From Pseudomonas sp. SID14000 (lineage in GTDB: Bacteria > Pseudomonadota > Gammaproteobacteria > Pseudomonadales > Pseudomonadaceae), in contig NZ_NFZQ01000006.1 of the NCBI RefSeq assembly GCF_002165135.1, positions 124,001-188,000 of the forward strand: 64,000 nucleotides of DNA, read 5' to 3'. The position numbers were made by a program, and so were the translations under genes. Each line of letters starts with the position of its first letter. The first letter of the stretch is position 1. Positions 37,928-46,536 of the stretch are shown here, in pieces. The notes under the pieces were generated by a model. That model made no database searches. It saw nothing but the letters and a program-made list of their open reading frames with translations, and was not told the origin of the DNA.

Positions 37928-39499
37928 TCAGGCAACAACTACCCGATTACGCCCCTCCTGCTTGGCCCGGTAAAGCGCCCGGTCAGCCTCGCTCAACGCG
38001 TCCCCCGGTTCGCTATCGGCCTCGCCATCCCAACGCGCCACCCCCAGCGATACCGTCACCGCTCCCACCGGCTCCACCGGCGTATCCTGCACCGTCACCC
38101 TCAGCCGCTCGGCTATCACCGCCGCAACCTCCAGGCTGGCTTCCGGCAGCAGCATCAGGAACTCCTCGCCGCCGGTGCGGCACAGCAGGTCACCCTCGCG
38201 ACAGCAACGGCTCATCAGCTCCGCCAGCCGGCGCAGCACCTGGTCACCCATTTCATGCCCGTGGCTGTCATTTATCCGCTTGAAATGGTCGATATCCAGC
38301 ACGATGACCGCAAATGCCCGGCCCTCGGCTTCCAGCAACGACAGGCTGAACTCCAGATTGCGGCGGTTGCCCAGGCCGGTCAGCGGGTCGGTCTGGGCGT
38401 CGCGGTTGAGCCGGCCGATGCGTTCATGCAGCAGGTTGAGCCCGAACAACAGCGCGCGCTTGAGCTCGGCCGCCTCGAAATACCAGGCCGGGACCCGACG
38501 CAGGCGTTCGGCGGTGCCGGCACGGTCCATCGAGCGGGCGCCGGCGGCCAGCTGCCACAAGGGCCGGGCGATGGTCATGGCCAGCCACCACAGCAGCAAG
38601 CTGCCCACCAGCGCCAACGGCGCGGAGGTGCCAACCACGTTGAGGATCAGGTGGCTCAGTGGCGCCACCGTCTGAGTCAGCGGCTGCTGTGCCACCACGC
38701 CCCAACCGGCGCTGGGTACGGTGGCGAACCCGGCGAGCATTTCCACGCCAAGGCTGTTGGTAACTTGCCGGGTACCACTGCCCAGGGTCGCCAGCTGGTC
38801 GATCAATGCGTTGCCTTCAACCACCGTGCCCACGCGCTGTCTGTCGGGGTGGTACAGCAGACGACGGTTGCGGTCGACCACGTACAGGTAAGAACCGTCC
38901 TTGTAGAAATGCTCGCCCAGCAGGCTGTTGAGGATATTGCGTTCACGCAAGTACAGGCTGCCGCTGACATATCCCAGGTAGCGGCCATTGCTGTCGAAAA
39001 TGGGTTGCGACAGCGCCACCACCAGGTTGTTGGCCGCCGTCACGTAAGGCGTCGACACCAGTGGGTGGCGCGCGCGCAGTGCCTCTTGAACACCGGGCGA
39101 CTGCATGTGTCTGCCGACCAGGTGCCGCAGCGGAGCGGGGGAAACCGCCAGCAGTACCCCGTTGGCATCGATCACGAACGTGGAGTTGAAGGCCATGCTC
39201 TGGTTCAGGACACGGTCGCTCTCCGCCTGCAGGGCGACGGCGTCACCCAGCTGTCGGCCTTGCACGTCAGCGCTGAACGACAGCTGCTGCAAAGCGTTGT
39301 CGATAAAGGTCTCGGTGATGGTAGCCAGCTTCATCGCATACACCCGGTTGGCTTCCAGGGCGTGGTCGATCAGCAGTTGGCGCTGCACCCGGTAGCTGGC
39401 GAAATAGCTGGCGCACAGCATGACCACGGCGGTAAGGGCGCACAGCACAAGAATGAGTGTGCGTAGATCCAGGCGCAATCCGTGCTTGGCGTGTGTCAA
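37928..39499 (-). CDS. Diguanylate cyclase with Cache-type sensor
   Basis: A 523-residue protein: membrane segment near residues 15-35, a periplasmic double-Cache-like domain (about 40-275), a second membrane segment, then a GGDEF domain. The active site is GGEEF, and REGD five residues before it is the product-inhibition I-site, so it should make cyclic di-GMP and be feedback-controlled. It would act on biofilm or motility decisions in response to an outside ligand. It stands alone in its transcription unit. Confidence 0.94.
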   Translation of the reverse strand: MTHAKHGLRLDLRTLILVLCALTAVVMLCASYFASYRVQRQLLIDHALEANRVYAMKLATITETFIDNALQQLSFSADVQGRQLGDAVALQAESDRVLNQSMAFNSTFVIDANGVLLAVSPAPLRHLVGRHMQSPGVQEALRARHPLVSTPYVTAANNLVVALSQPIFDSNGRYLGYVSGSLYLRERNILNSLLGEHFYKDGSYLYVVDRNRRLLYHPDRQRVGTVVEGNALIDQLATLGSGTRQVTNSLGVEMLAGFATVPSAGWGVVAQQPLTQTVAPLSHLILNVVGTSAPLALVGSLLLWWLAMTIARPLWQLAAGARSMDRAGTAERLRRVPAWYFEAAELKRALLFGLNLLHERIGRLNRDAQTDPLTGLGNRRNLEFSLSLLEAEGRAFAVIVLDIDHFKRINDSHGHEMGDQVLRRLAELMSRCCREGDLLCRTGGEEFLMLLPEASLEVAAVIAERLRVTVQDTPVEPVGAVTVSLGVARWDGEADSEPGDALSEADRALYRAKQEGRNRVVVA

Positions 39500-39577
39500 T
39501 CCTGACCTCGGGTGATCGAAAAACAGCTACGAAATGGGAGCAACCTTACGCGTCATGGCTGCAGTGAGGAAACGTGT

Positions 39578-40057
39578 TCAGGAGCCTGCCTTTTCCAGTG
39601 CGTCCAGTTCGTCTTCCACCTGTTGCATGCGCTGTTCGACCAGGGCCTGCACCTTCACATCGCGGGCAGTTTCGCGCATCAGGTGGGTGACCTTTTCGCT
39701 CAGGCGCTTGCCGGCATCGGTATCTTCCAGGGCGCGAGCCTTGGCCGGGTCCTGGGTGGCCTCGACGATTGTGGCGAACTCGGCATCGCTGAAGTTCTTT
39801 TCGCTGTACAGCCGGAACAGGTCCTGGCGTTGGTCCTCGACGGTCAGGTGCTTGCGCAGCACGCCCTGGATGGTCGCCTGCGACAGCTGCGGGTGTGTGC
39901 GGCCGAGCAGCGCAGCCATGCGCTCGATGTTGTGCGTATAGGCATCCTGCAGCGGCAGCTGGGCCAGGATCTGTTCTTCACGGGAGGGCTTCTGGTCGCA
40001 GGCGGTGAGGGCGGCAGTCAGCAGCAGGGGCAACAGCAACTTCTGGAAGCAAGGCAT
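39578..40057 (-). CDS. Lipoprotein of unknown function
   Basis: A 159-residue protein with a type II signal peptide; LTAALTAC gives the lipid-modified Cys20. The mature part is charged and helical (QALVEQRMQQVEDELDALEKAG). No known domain is recognised. The ATG at 40057 has only a weak ribosome site. It follows the cyclase gene region on the same strand with a 78-base gap upstream of the cyclase start. Confidence 0.75.
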   Translation of the reverse strand: MPCFQKLLLPLLLTAALTACDQKPSREEQILAQLPLQDAYTHNIERMAALLGRTHPQLSQATIQGVLRKHLTVEDQRQDLFRLYSEKNFSDAEFATIVEATQDPAKARALEDTDAGKRLSEKVTHLMRETARDVKVQALVEQRMQQVEDELDALEKAGS

Positions 40058-40296
40058 GGTGTGGCCTGGTCGGGCATTGAGTGCTGCCGATTATACCGAT
40101 GTCAGCCTGGCCACGACGACCCCTGTGATTTGCCCGGTCGGGCAGACCACGCACATGCAGCTGTTGCTGCGCTGACAGATCAGAAAGTGCCTACAAGGTG
40201 CTGTGCACGTAATCGACGCGTTCATTTCAAAACCTGCCCGGCTTACTTACCTTTCCGGTTGCACGGGTTTTTCAATGTACCCAAGGGAGATTCACG

Positions 40297-40620
40297 ATGG
40301 CGCACATAGCCCAGTACAAACTCAAACTGCTGGACGAGTTCGAAGACCGCAGAGACGTGTGGACCTTCGGTGATTTCGAGAACAGGTTGATGGACTTGTG
40401 GCGCGGGGCGACGCGGCACGACGCCAAAGGCATCATCAATGCGGCGCACAAGGAAAGGCGCTGGCCCAGGACCGTGAAACGTTACCTGCTGACCAATTAC
40501 AAGGTGTTTGGCAATGTCAGCTCGGAACTGGAGCAGACCTTTGCCGAGGTAGTGGTGGCGCTGAGTGCGCAGGAGCGGGCAGAGTGGGGATTGCAGCCTG
40601 TTGGCAGTACGGTTGCCTGA
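40297..40620 (+). CDS. Small soluble hypothetical protein
   Basis: A 107-residue protein without signal peptide or membrane segment, rich in Arg, Lys and aromatic residues (WTFGDFENRLMDLWRGATRHD, KERRWPRTVKRYLL). AAGGGAG lies 7 bases before the ATG, so it is probably real. I do not recognise a family. A GC terminator follows within 10 bases. Confidence 0.65.
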   Translation: MAHIAQYKLKLLDEFEDRRDVWTFGDFENRLMDLWRGATRHDAKGIINAAHKERRWPRTVKRYLLTNYKVFGNVSSELEQTFAEVVVALSAQERAEWGLQPVGSTVA

Positions 40621-40629
40621 TGGGTTTTC

Positions 40630-40648
40630 GGGGCCGCTGTGCGGCCCC
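40630..40648. terminator. Bidirectional terminator hairpin
   Basis: GGGGCCGC-TGT-GCGGCCCC lies between the convergent small gene and the oprD-like gene. Confidence 0.65.
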
Positions 40649-40673
40649 GGGATCTATCAGTCCATGCGATACA

Positions 40674-42014
40674 TCAGAGCCCACCCGACAATGGCCATTC
40701 CACCGCCAACCGTATCTGGTCCCCGTCCAGTTCTGCCTGCGCCTTGTTACCCCGATGCACGTTATGCCGCAGCGAAAAGGCGGTGCCCTTGGCTTTGCCA
40801 CTCTGCACCACGTACCGTGCCTCGAGGTCGCGCTCCCAATGCTTGCCCCCCTTGCCATACCCCAGGTACGCATAGCCGCCCGCAGGGTCGACATGGGTGC
40901 CGTCGATACCGAACCCGCGCACGTATAATGCTGTCAGGTTCAACCCCGGCACACCGTAGGCGCCCATGTTCAGGTCATAGCGCGCCTGTCATGACTGCTC
41001 GTTCGGCGCGTTGAAATCCGACATCTGCACCGCGTTGGCAATGAAGATCGCCCCGCGTGTCACGTAGTCGAATGGCGTGTTGCCGTCCACCTGCTGCCAG
41101 CCCAGGCTGAAACCGTGCGGCCCGTGGTTGTAACGCGAGACCAGGCTCCAGGTAGTGTTGTCGATGCGCCCGGATAGCCCCTTGCCGGTGTCTGTGGTGC
41201 GGTACAGGTTGAGGTCGAGGCTGAGGTTGCGGCGCTCGTCCAGGGCGTGGCTGAGGGTACTGCCCAGGTAATGCTGGCTCCAGCTGTCCTGGTAGCGAGA
41301 GGTGTACAGGCTGCCGCTGAAGGCGGCGCCGGGGTTCCACACCAAGCCGGCCAGGTCGAAGCTGTTGCCCTGGCGTCCGTTGGAATAGTTCACCACGAAG
41401 CCTTGGTCGTGGCTGGATGCATTGCGGTCGGCGCTCTCGTTGAAGTGTCCGGCCACCAGCTTGAGATTCTCGAATTCGTTGCTGGCAAGGAAGAAACCGG
41501 TAGCGGTCTCGGGTAGCAGGCGGCTGTCGGAGGAGCTGAACACTGGTGTTTTGATCCGCTGCTCACCGTAGGACAGTACGGTATTGGACATGCGCAGTTT
41601 CAGTGCCGCGCCGGCACGGCTGTATTCGTTTTTCGGGTGCCCCTCGTTATCCACCGCGAGCAGGCGTGCCTTGCCCACGCGCCCGCCGCCGCTGTCGAGT
41701 TGCACGCCCAGGTAGGCGTGGGCATCGACCCCGACACCGATCAGCCCTTGGGTAAAGCCGGACTGGAAGGTGCCCATCAGGCCGTAGGCCCATTCCTCGG
41801 CCTTGCCGCTACGTTCATTGCGCGGCTTGTAGGCGTTGCGCGCTGCACTGTTGCGCCCACCATGCTGGTAGTCGCGCTGGTCGAATACGCTGCGGTTGAG
41901 CACGCTCCAGCGGCCATCTTCGACCAGGCCGTTGCTTTGCGACTGGGTGGAGTCGGCCAGCGCAGAGGGCGCGAGCAGGGCACTGGCGAGCAGCAGGACG
42001 ACAGGGCGCGACAT
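40674..42014 (-). pseudogene. OprD-family porin with in-frame stop
   Basis: The frame is continuous over 446 codons apart from one TGA at 40991-40989. Before it lies a signal peptide and a normal OprD body (NGLVEDGRWSVLNRSVFDQ, GFTQGLIGVGVDAHAYLG). After it QARYDLNMGAYGVPGLNL and the ending AVEWPLSGGL are standard OprD C-terminal text. The family reads EQSWQARYD at this place, so TGA replaces TGG (Trp). The product would stop at 341 residues and lose the last beta-strands. The gene starts 16 bases after the ABC ATPase gene, at the end of the cobalamin-riboswitch operon. A sequencing error is possible. Confidence 0.85.
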
Positions 42015-42030
42015 GGGCAGAACTTCCTGT

Positions 42031-42819
42031 TCAAGGGGCGCGAAAACGCAGGATGCGCGCGCCGTCGAAAGGGTCGATGAGGTAATGGGCGTGCACGCCG
42101 AAGGTATTCAGCAGGCGCTCGGGGGTGAGCACCTCGAGCGGTTTGCCGAGGGCGACCATGCGGCCCTGGTCGAGCACCGCGACGCGATCGCAGGTGAGCG
42201 CCTGGTTGAGGTCGTGCAGGGCCACCAGGGTGGTTACCGGCAGGGCCTGCACCTGTTGCAACAGGCTCAGCTGGTGCTGGATATCCAGGTGGTTGGTCGG
42301 CTCGTCCAGCAGCAGTACCTGCGGCCGCTGTGCCAGGGCACGGGCGATATGCACGCGCTGGCGCTCGCCACCGGACAGCGACCCCCACAGGCGTGTGCGC
42401 AGGTGCAGGGCGTCGAGGTCGGCCAGGGCCTGCTCGACGATCGCGCGGTCTTCCCGGGAGAACGGCGCCAGCGCCGACAGCCAGGGGGTACGGCCCAGGG
42501 CAACGGCATCGAACACGCTGATCGCATCGAGGGTTTCGGCCTGCTGTTCGACCAGCGCCAAGGTTTGGGCGACACGGCGGCGGGGCAACTGTGCCAGCGG
42601 CTCGCCCAGCAGTTGCACGCTACCGTTGCCTGGCTTGCGCAGCCCGGCAAGCACCTTCAGCAGCGAGGATTTGCCGGAGCCGTTGGGGCCGACGATGCCC
42701 AAGGTTTCCCCGGCGACAACGCTTAGTTCGATATCGCTGAGCACGGTATTGCCGGCCAGTTGCAGCCCGAGGCTCTGGCAACTCAAGGGGGCCATCTGTA
42801 CAGCCGTCATGACCGTCAT
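42031..42819 (-). CDS. ABC importer ATPase, BtuD/FecE type
   Basis: A 262-residue ATPase with Walker A GPNGSGKSS, signature LSGGERQRV, Walker B VLLLDEPTNHLD and the switch His in VALHDLNQ. This is the type II importer ATPase group for corrinoids, haem and siderophores. It overlaps the permease gene by ATGA. The cobalamin riboswitch before the operon points to corrinoid as cargo. Confidence 0.92.
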   Translation of the reverse strand: MTVMTAVQMAPLSCQSLGLQLAGNTVLSDIELSVVAGETLGIVGPNGSGKSSLLKVLAGLRKPGNGSVQLLGEPLAQLPRRRVAQTLALVEQQAETLDAISVFDAVALGRTPWLSALAPFSREDRAIVEQALADLDALHLRTRLWGSLSGGERQRVHIARALAQRPQVLLLDEPTNHLDIQHQLSLLQQVQALPVTTLVALHDLNQALTCDRVAVLDQGRMVALGKPLEVLTPERLLNTFGVHAHYLIDPFDGARILRFRAP

Positions 42820-43820
42820 GGGCGCCCCCGGCGGCTGACCAGAATCAGCGCGAAGACCGGTGCTCCGAGCAGCGCGGTGACCACGCCAACGGGGATCACC
42901 TGGCCAGGGATCAAGGTGCGCGACAGAATGTCGGCGGCAATCAGGAACAGCGCCCCGCCCAGCGCACTGGCGGGCAGCAGGCGGCTGTGCCCGGGGCCGA
43001 GCAGCAGTCGCAGGGCATGGGGGATCACCAGCCCGACAAAGCCGATGGCACCGACGATGGACACCATCACGGCGGTCACCAGTGCCGCACAGCTGATCAG
43101 CAGCAACTGGGTACGCCGCACCGGGATGCCCAGCGACGCCGCCGAGTCGGCACCGAAGGTGAAGGCATCCAGTGCACGGCGATGCCACAGGCACACGACC
43201 AGTCCGAACAGCGCCACTGGCACGGCCAGCCATACCGAAGGCCAACGCACGCCACTGAGGTTGCCCAGCAGCCAGAACAGGATGCCTCGCGCCTGCTCGG
43301 CGGTGGCCGACTTGGTGATGAGGAAGGCGGTGAGGGCGTTGAACAGTTGCGAGCCGGCGATCCCGGCGAGGATCACCTGGGCGTTGTTGCTGCCTGGGCC
43401 CGCTGCGCGGGCCAGCACCAGCACCAGGACGAATGCTGCCAGGGCGCCGATGAAGGCACCACCGGACATGCTCAGCGCCAGGTTGCCGAGGCCCAGCAAA
43501 CCGACCAGCACCGCACCGGTCGAGGCACCGGCAGACAGCCCCAGCAGGTAAGGCTCGGCCAACGGGTTGCGCAACAGTGCCTGGAGGATCACGCCGCAGG
43601 TGGCCAGGCCAGCGCCGCAAGCCGCGGCGACCAGGGTGCGGGTCAGGCGGTAGTTCCAGATGATGCCGGCGTCGATCGGGTCGACCGGGTAGCCGGCCTG
43701 CCACAGGTGGTTGGCCAGTACCTGGCCGACCATGCCGGGCGACAGGTTGGCTTCACCGATGGCGGTGCCGGCCAGCAGGGCCGCCAGGGCAACAGCGATG
43801 TAGGGTAACAGGCGCATCAT
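42816..43820 (-). CDS. ABC importer permease, BtuC/FecCD type
   Basis: A 334-residue protein with about ten membrane segments and the FecCD text RLTRTLVAAACGAGLATCGVILQ and GFVGLVIPHALRLL. Its start overlaps the stop of the binding-protein gene (TGATG) and its end overlaps the ATPase gene. The open frame upstream to 44087 is a shadow of that gene. Confidence 0.93.
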   Translation of the reverse strand: MMRLLPYIAVALAALLAGTAIGEANLSPGMVGQVLANHLWQAGYPVDPIDAGIIWNYRLTRTLVAAACGAGLATCGVILQALLRNPLAEPYLLGLSAGASTGAVLVGLLGLGNLALSMSGGAFIGALAAFVLVLVLARAAGPGSNNAQVILAGIAGSQLFNALTAFLITKSATAEQARGILFWLLGNLSGVRWPSVWLAVPVALFGLVVCLWHRRALDAFTFGADSAASLGIPVRRTQLLLISCAALVTAVMVSIVGAIGFVGLVIPHALRLLLGPGHSRLLPASALGGALFLIAADILSRTLIPGQVIPVGVVTALLGAPVFALILVSRRGRP

Positions 43821-44830
43821 CACTGGGCTGCTTTGCCGCTGGCAAAGGCGGCGGACAGCGTCTGCAGGCCGCTGAACAAGCGAATGCCGGCTTGCATGGC
43901 GTCGGCGTCGAGGATGATGATGCGGTCGTGCTTCACCGCGTCCATGTTGCGCGTTACCGGGTCGCTGCGCAGGAATGCCAGCTTCTTCCGGTAGTCGTCG
44001 GCGGGGTAGCGGCGGCGGTCCATGCGGGCGATGATCAGCCAGGTGGGGTTGGCCTTGGCCAGGGTTTCCCAGCCTACGGTCGGCCACTCTTCGCTGGACT
44101 CGACCACGTTGCGCACGCCGAGGGTGCGCAGCATGAAATCGGCGACCCCCTGACGGCCTGCCACATAGGGGTCGATGTGCAGGTCGGCGCTGGAGAACCA
44201 GAACAGCGCCGAGGTGGCGGACAGATCCTTGCCGGCCAGTTGCGCCTTGGCACTGTCCAGGCGGCCTTTGAGTTCGGCATTCAGAGCCGTACCACGGTCC
44301 TGTACGTCGAAGATTTCCGCCAGCTGGCTGACGTTCTTGTAGATGCTCTCGACCTGGAACGCCTGCAGGCGAGTACCGTCGGCGCCCACCAGGTTGTCCT
44401 TGCCTTCGCAGTCCGACGGCAGCAGGTAGGTGGGAATGCTCAGTTCATCGAACTGCTCGCGGGTGCCGACCGCCCCCTGAGCGCCGACCATCCATTCGAA
44501 CTGCACTGTAACCAGTTGCGGGCGCTTGCCCACTACCGCCTCGAAGCTGGGCTCGTTGTCGGCCAGGCGCGGCACCTTGGCGTTCTGCACCTGGTACTCG
44601 GGCAGCACGTTGTTGAACCACAGCGAGGTGGCCGCCAGTTTGTCGCCCAGCCCCAGCGCGTAGAGCAACTCGGTACCGGCCTGGCCAATGGTGACCGTGC
44701 GCTCCGGCGCCTGCGCGAAGGTTTGCGGCTTGCCGCAGTTGTCGATCATCAGCGGGTAGTGGGTGGCAGCAGCCTGGGCCAGGCTGCTGAGGCCGAGGCC
44801 GGCAAGGAGGATGGTAAAACGGGGCAGCAT
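43820..44830 (-). CDS. Periplasmic binding protein, BtuF/FecB-like
   Basis: A 336-residue protein with a signal peptide (cleavage near AQA-A) and a type III binding-protein fold (RTVTIGQAGTELLYALGLGDKL; WPTVGWETLAKANPTWLII). Automatic pipelines would call it an iron-siderophore protein, but the cobalamin riboswitch upstream suggests vitamin B12 or another corrinoid. GGAG lies about 11 bases before the ATG at 44830. Confidence 0.88.
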   Translation of the reverse strand: MLPRFTILLAGLGLSSLAQAAATHYPLMIDNCGKPQTFAQAPERTVTIGQAGTELLYALGLGDKLAATSLWFNNVLPEYQVQNAKVPRLADNEPSFEAVVGKRPQLVTVQFEWMVGAQGAVGTREQFDELSIPTYLLPSDCEGKDNLVGADGTRLQAFQVESIYKNVSQLAEIFDVQDRGTALNAELKGRLDSAKAQLAGKDLSATSALFWFSSADLHIDPYVAGRQGVADFMLRTLGVRNVVESSEEWPTVGWETLAKANPTWLIIARMDRRRYPADDYRKKLAFLRSDPVTRNMDAVKHDRIIILDADAMQAGIRLFSGLQTLSAAFASGKAAQ

Positions 44831-44949
44831 GCTGGACGATCTCCTATCGGACAGTTCGGGTGAGGAACGCACGGACAGGCATCGCCAAGCCCCGCTGGTG
44901 GCAGGGGCAACACTGATGGCCAATCCCGGACACCCCGCCGGTTGGTGAA

Positions 44950-45125
44950 TGTAGGCCGGCAGGTCTCCTGACTGGTGCGTCATGGCCTGGCTCCGGCCTT
45001 CCCGGGTTCGTGGCCCAGTGGCATCGATGGAGCAGGCTCGGCACCTACAGTTGCGGGGGCAGTTCCGTTTGGCCCGAATGGGCGGGCCTGGGATTCCCTA
45101 TTGATTCCGTGATGGAAACCGGCGG
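44950..45125 (-). ncRNA. Cobalamin riboswitch before ABC importer
   Basis: On the minus strand the sequence shows AATAGGGAA, then GCAACTGT, GCCACTG, CGGGAAGGC and the exact B12 box AGTCAGGAGACCTGCC (44973-44958), in the order of the cobalamin riboswitch. It ends about 120 bases before the binding-protein gene. Binding of adenosylcobalamin should lower expression of the importer. With its flanks it fills most of the 336-base gap. Confidence 0.95.
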
Positions 45126-45166
45126 CCGGCATGGTAGACCATCGCGCCGCCGGGTGAAAACGCTTT

Positions 45167-46333
45167 TCAGAAGTACTTCAACCAGGTGATGTCGCGCCGC
45201 CGGGCCTTCAGGCGGGCGAACCAGCGTACCGGCAGGTACAGCGAAACCGCCAGCAGCACCGCCCCCAGCCACACCGCGGTGATGTCGTCGAAGCCGAAGT
45301 AGTCGCCATGGTTGCGGCCGAACAGCGCCACGCTGGCCAGGTACAGCAGCTTCAGCACATACAGGTGCAGCAGGTAGAAGAACATCGGTGCCGCGCCGAA
45401 TACCGCCAGGGCACTGATCCAGCGGGCCTGGCCGGTGCGTTCGAAGGCGCGCAGCAACAACAGGCCACAGCCCAGGGTCAGTGCCAGGAACAGCAGCGAT
45501 GGCGGGTACTTGGTGATGTTGAAGAAACTCATCAGGGTTTGTGTGAGGGTTGGGTAAGCGCTCCACGGCGCCTCGCCGTAACCGTTGAACAGGCGCAGCA
45601 CGACAAAGACCGACAGCGCGATCAGTCCGGCCAGCAGCAAGCGATGCTGGCGCTGGCCGGCCTCGCTGCCACGGGCGAACCACGGGCCAAGGCCGTAGCC
45701 CAGGGCGATGACACCGATCCACGGCAGCACCGGGTAGGAGGTGCGCAGGCGCAGGCTTTCGGAGTACTCCAGCCAGCCCCGGTCATGCAGGATCGCCCAT
45801 GGCACGTGCAGGGCGGATTCGGTGCCGAAGTGCAAGCCGTCGAGCAGGTTGTGGCCAGCGATGATGATTGCGCCCAAGGCGACCAGGGGTGCGCGTGGCA
45901 ACCAGACCAGCAGCGACAGGGCGATCATGCTTACGCCGATGGCCCAGATTACCTGCAGGTAGATGACACTGGGCGGCAGCTGGAAGGTCCAGGCGAAGTT
46001 GACCAGGGTGAACTCCAGCATCACCAGGAACAGCCCGCGCTTGAACAGGAACGCCGAGACGTCGCCGCGGCCCTGGTGTTTCTCGCCGTACAGCCAGGCC
46101 GAAAGGCCGGTCAGCATGACGAACACCGGCGCGCACAGGTGGGCCAGGGTGCGGCTGAGAAACAGCGACGGCTCGGTGGCATCGATGGCCATCGGGTCGC
46201 TGACCTGGCGGTGCAGGAAGAAGGTTTCGCGGACGTGGTCCAGGAGCATGAACAGGATCACCAGACCGCGCAGGGCGTCGATGCTCTGCAGGCGCTGGGT
46301 GAGCAGGGTGGGGGTGGCACTGGCGCTTGTCAT
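45167..46333 (-). CDS. Membrane acyltransferase, DUF1624/HGSNAT-like
   Basis: A 388-residue protein with about ten membrane segments, starting RLQSIDALRGLVILFMLLDHVRET, the entry motif of heparan-glucosaminide acetyltransferase-like (DUF1624) proteins, with the catalytic His in LDHVR. Such proteins move acetyl groups across the inner membrane onto amino sugars or other amines. It lies between the two riboswitch-controlled units and has no riboswitch of its own. The substrate is unknown. Confidence 0.85.
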   Translation of the reverse strand: MTSASATPTLLTQRLQSIDALRGLVILFMLLDHVRETFFLHRQVSDPMAIDATEPSLFLSRTLAHLCAPVFVMLTGLSAWLYGEKHQGRGDVSAFLFKRGLFLVMLEFTLVNFAWTFQLPPSVIYLQVIWAIGVSMIALSLLVWLPRAPLVALGAIIIAGHNLLDGLHFGTESALHVPWAILHDRGWLEYSESLRLRTSYPVLPWIGVIALGYGLGPWFARGSEAGQRQHRLLLAGLIALSVFVVLRLFNGYGEAPWSAYPTLTQTLMSFFNITKYPPSLLFLALTLGCGLLLLRAFERTGQARWISALAVFGAAPMFFYLLHLYVLKLLYLASVALFGRNHGDYFGFDDITAVWLGAVLLAVSLYLPVRWFARLKARRRDITWLKYF

Positions 46334-46422
46334 GGGAGGTCGCTGATAGGAATGGATGTCAACTGAAACGTTATCTTATAACTAAAATGTGACGGGGCGG
46401 TAGGTGTTTTTGTGCTACCTGT

Positions 46423-46527
46423 GCCGGCCTCTTCGCGGGTAAACCCGCTCCTACAGGTACCTCACCGTATTCGAATTCTGTGATATCCCTGTGGGAGCGG
46501 GTTTACCCGCGAAGAGGCCGGTGCAGG
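46423..46527. repeat. Inverted REP pair
   Basis: REP 46423-46457 (GCCGGCCTCTTCGCGGGTAA...) and reversed REP 46487-46523 are separated by about 30 bases, forming a BIME-like pair between tonB-receptor and acyltransferase genes. Confidence 0.88.
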
Positions 46528-46536
46528 CAGTTCAGA

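Noticed and set aside
40674..40967. A separate 97-residue gene
   Set aside because: It is in the same frame as the upstream OprD gene, has no ribosome site and carries standard OprD C-terminal text, so it is the tail of the broken porin gene.
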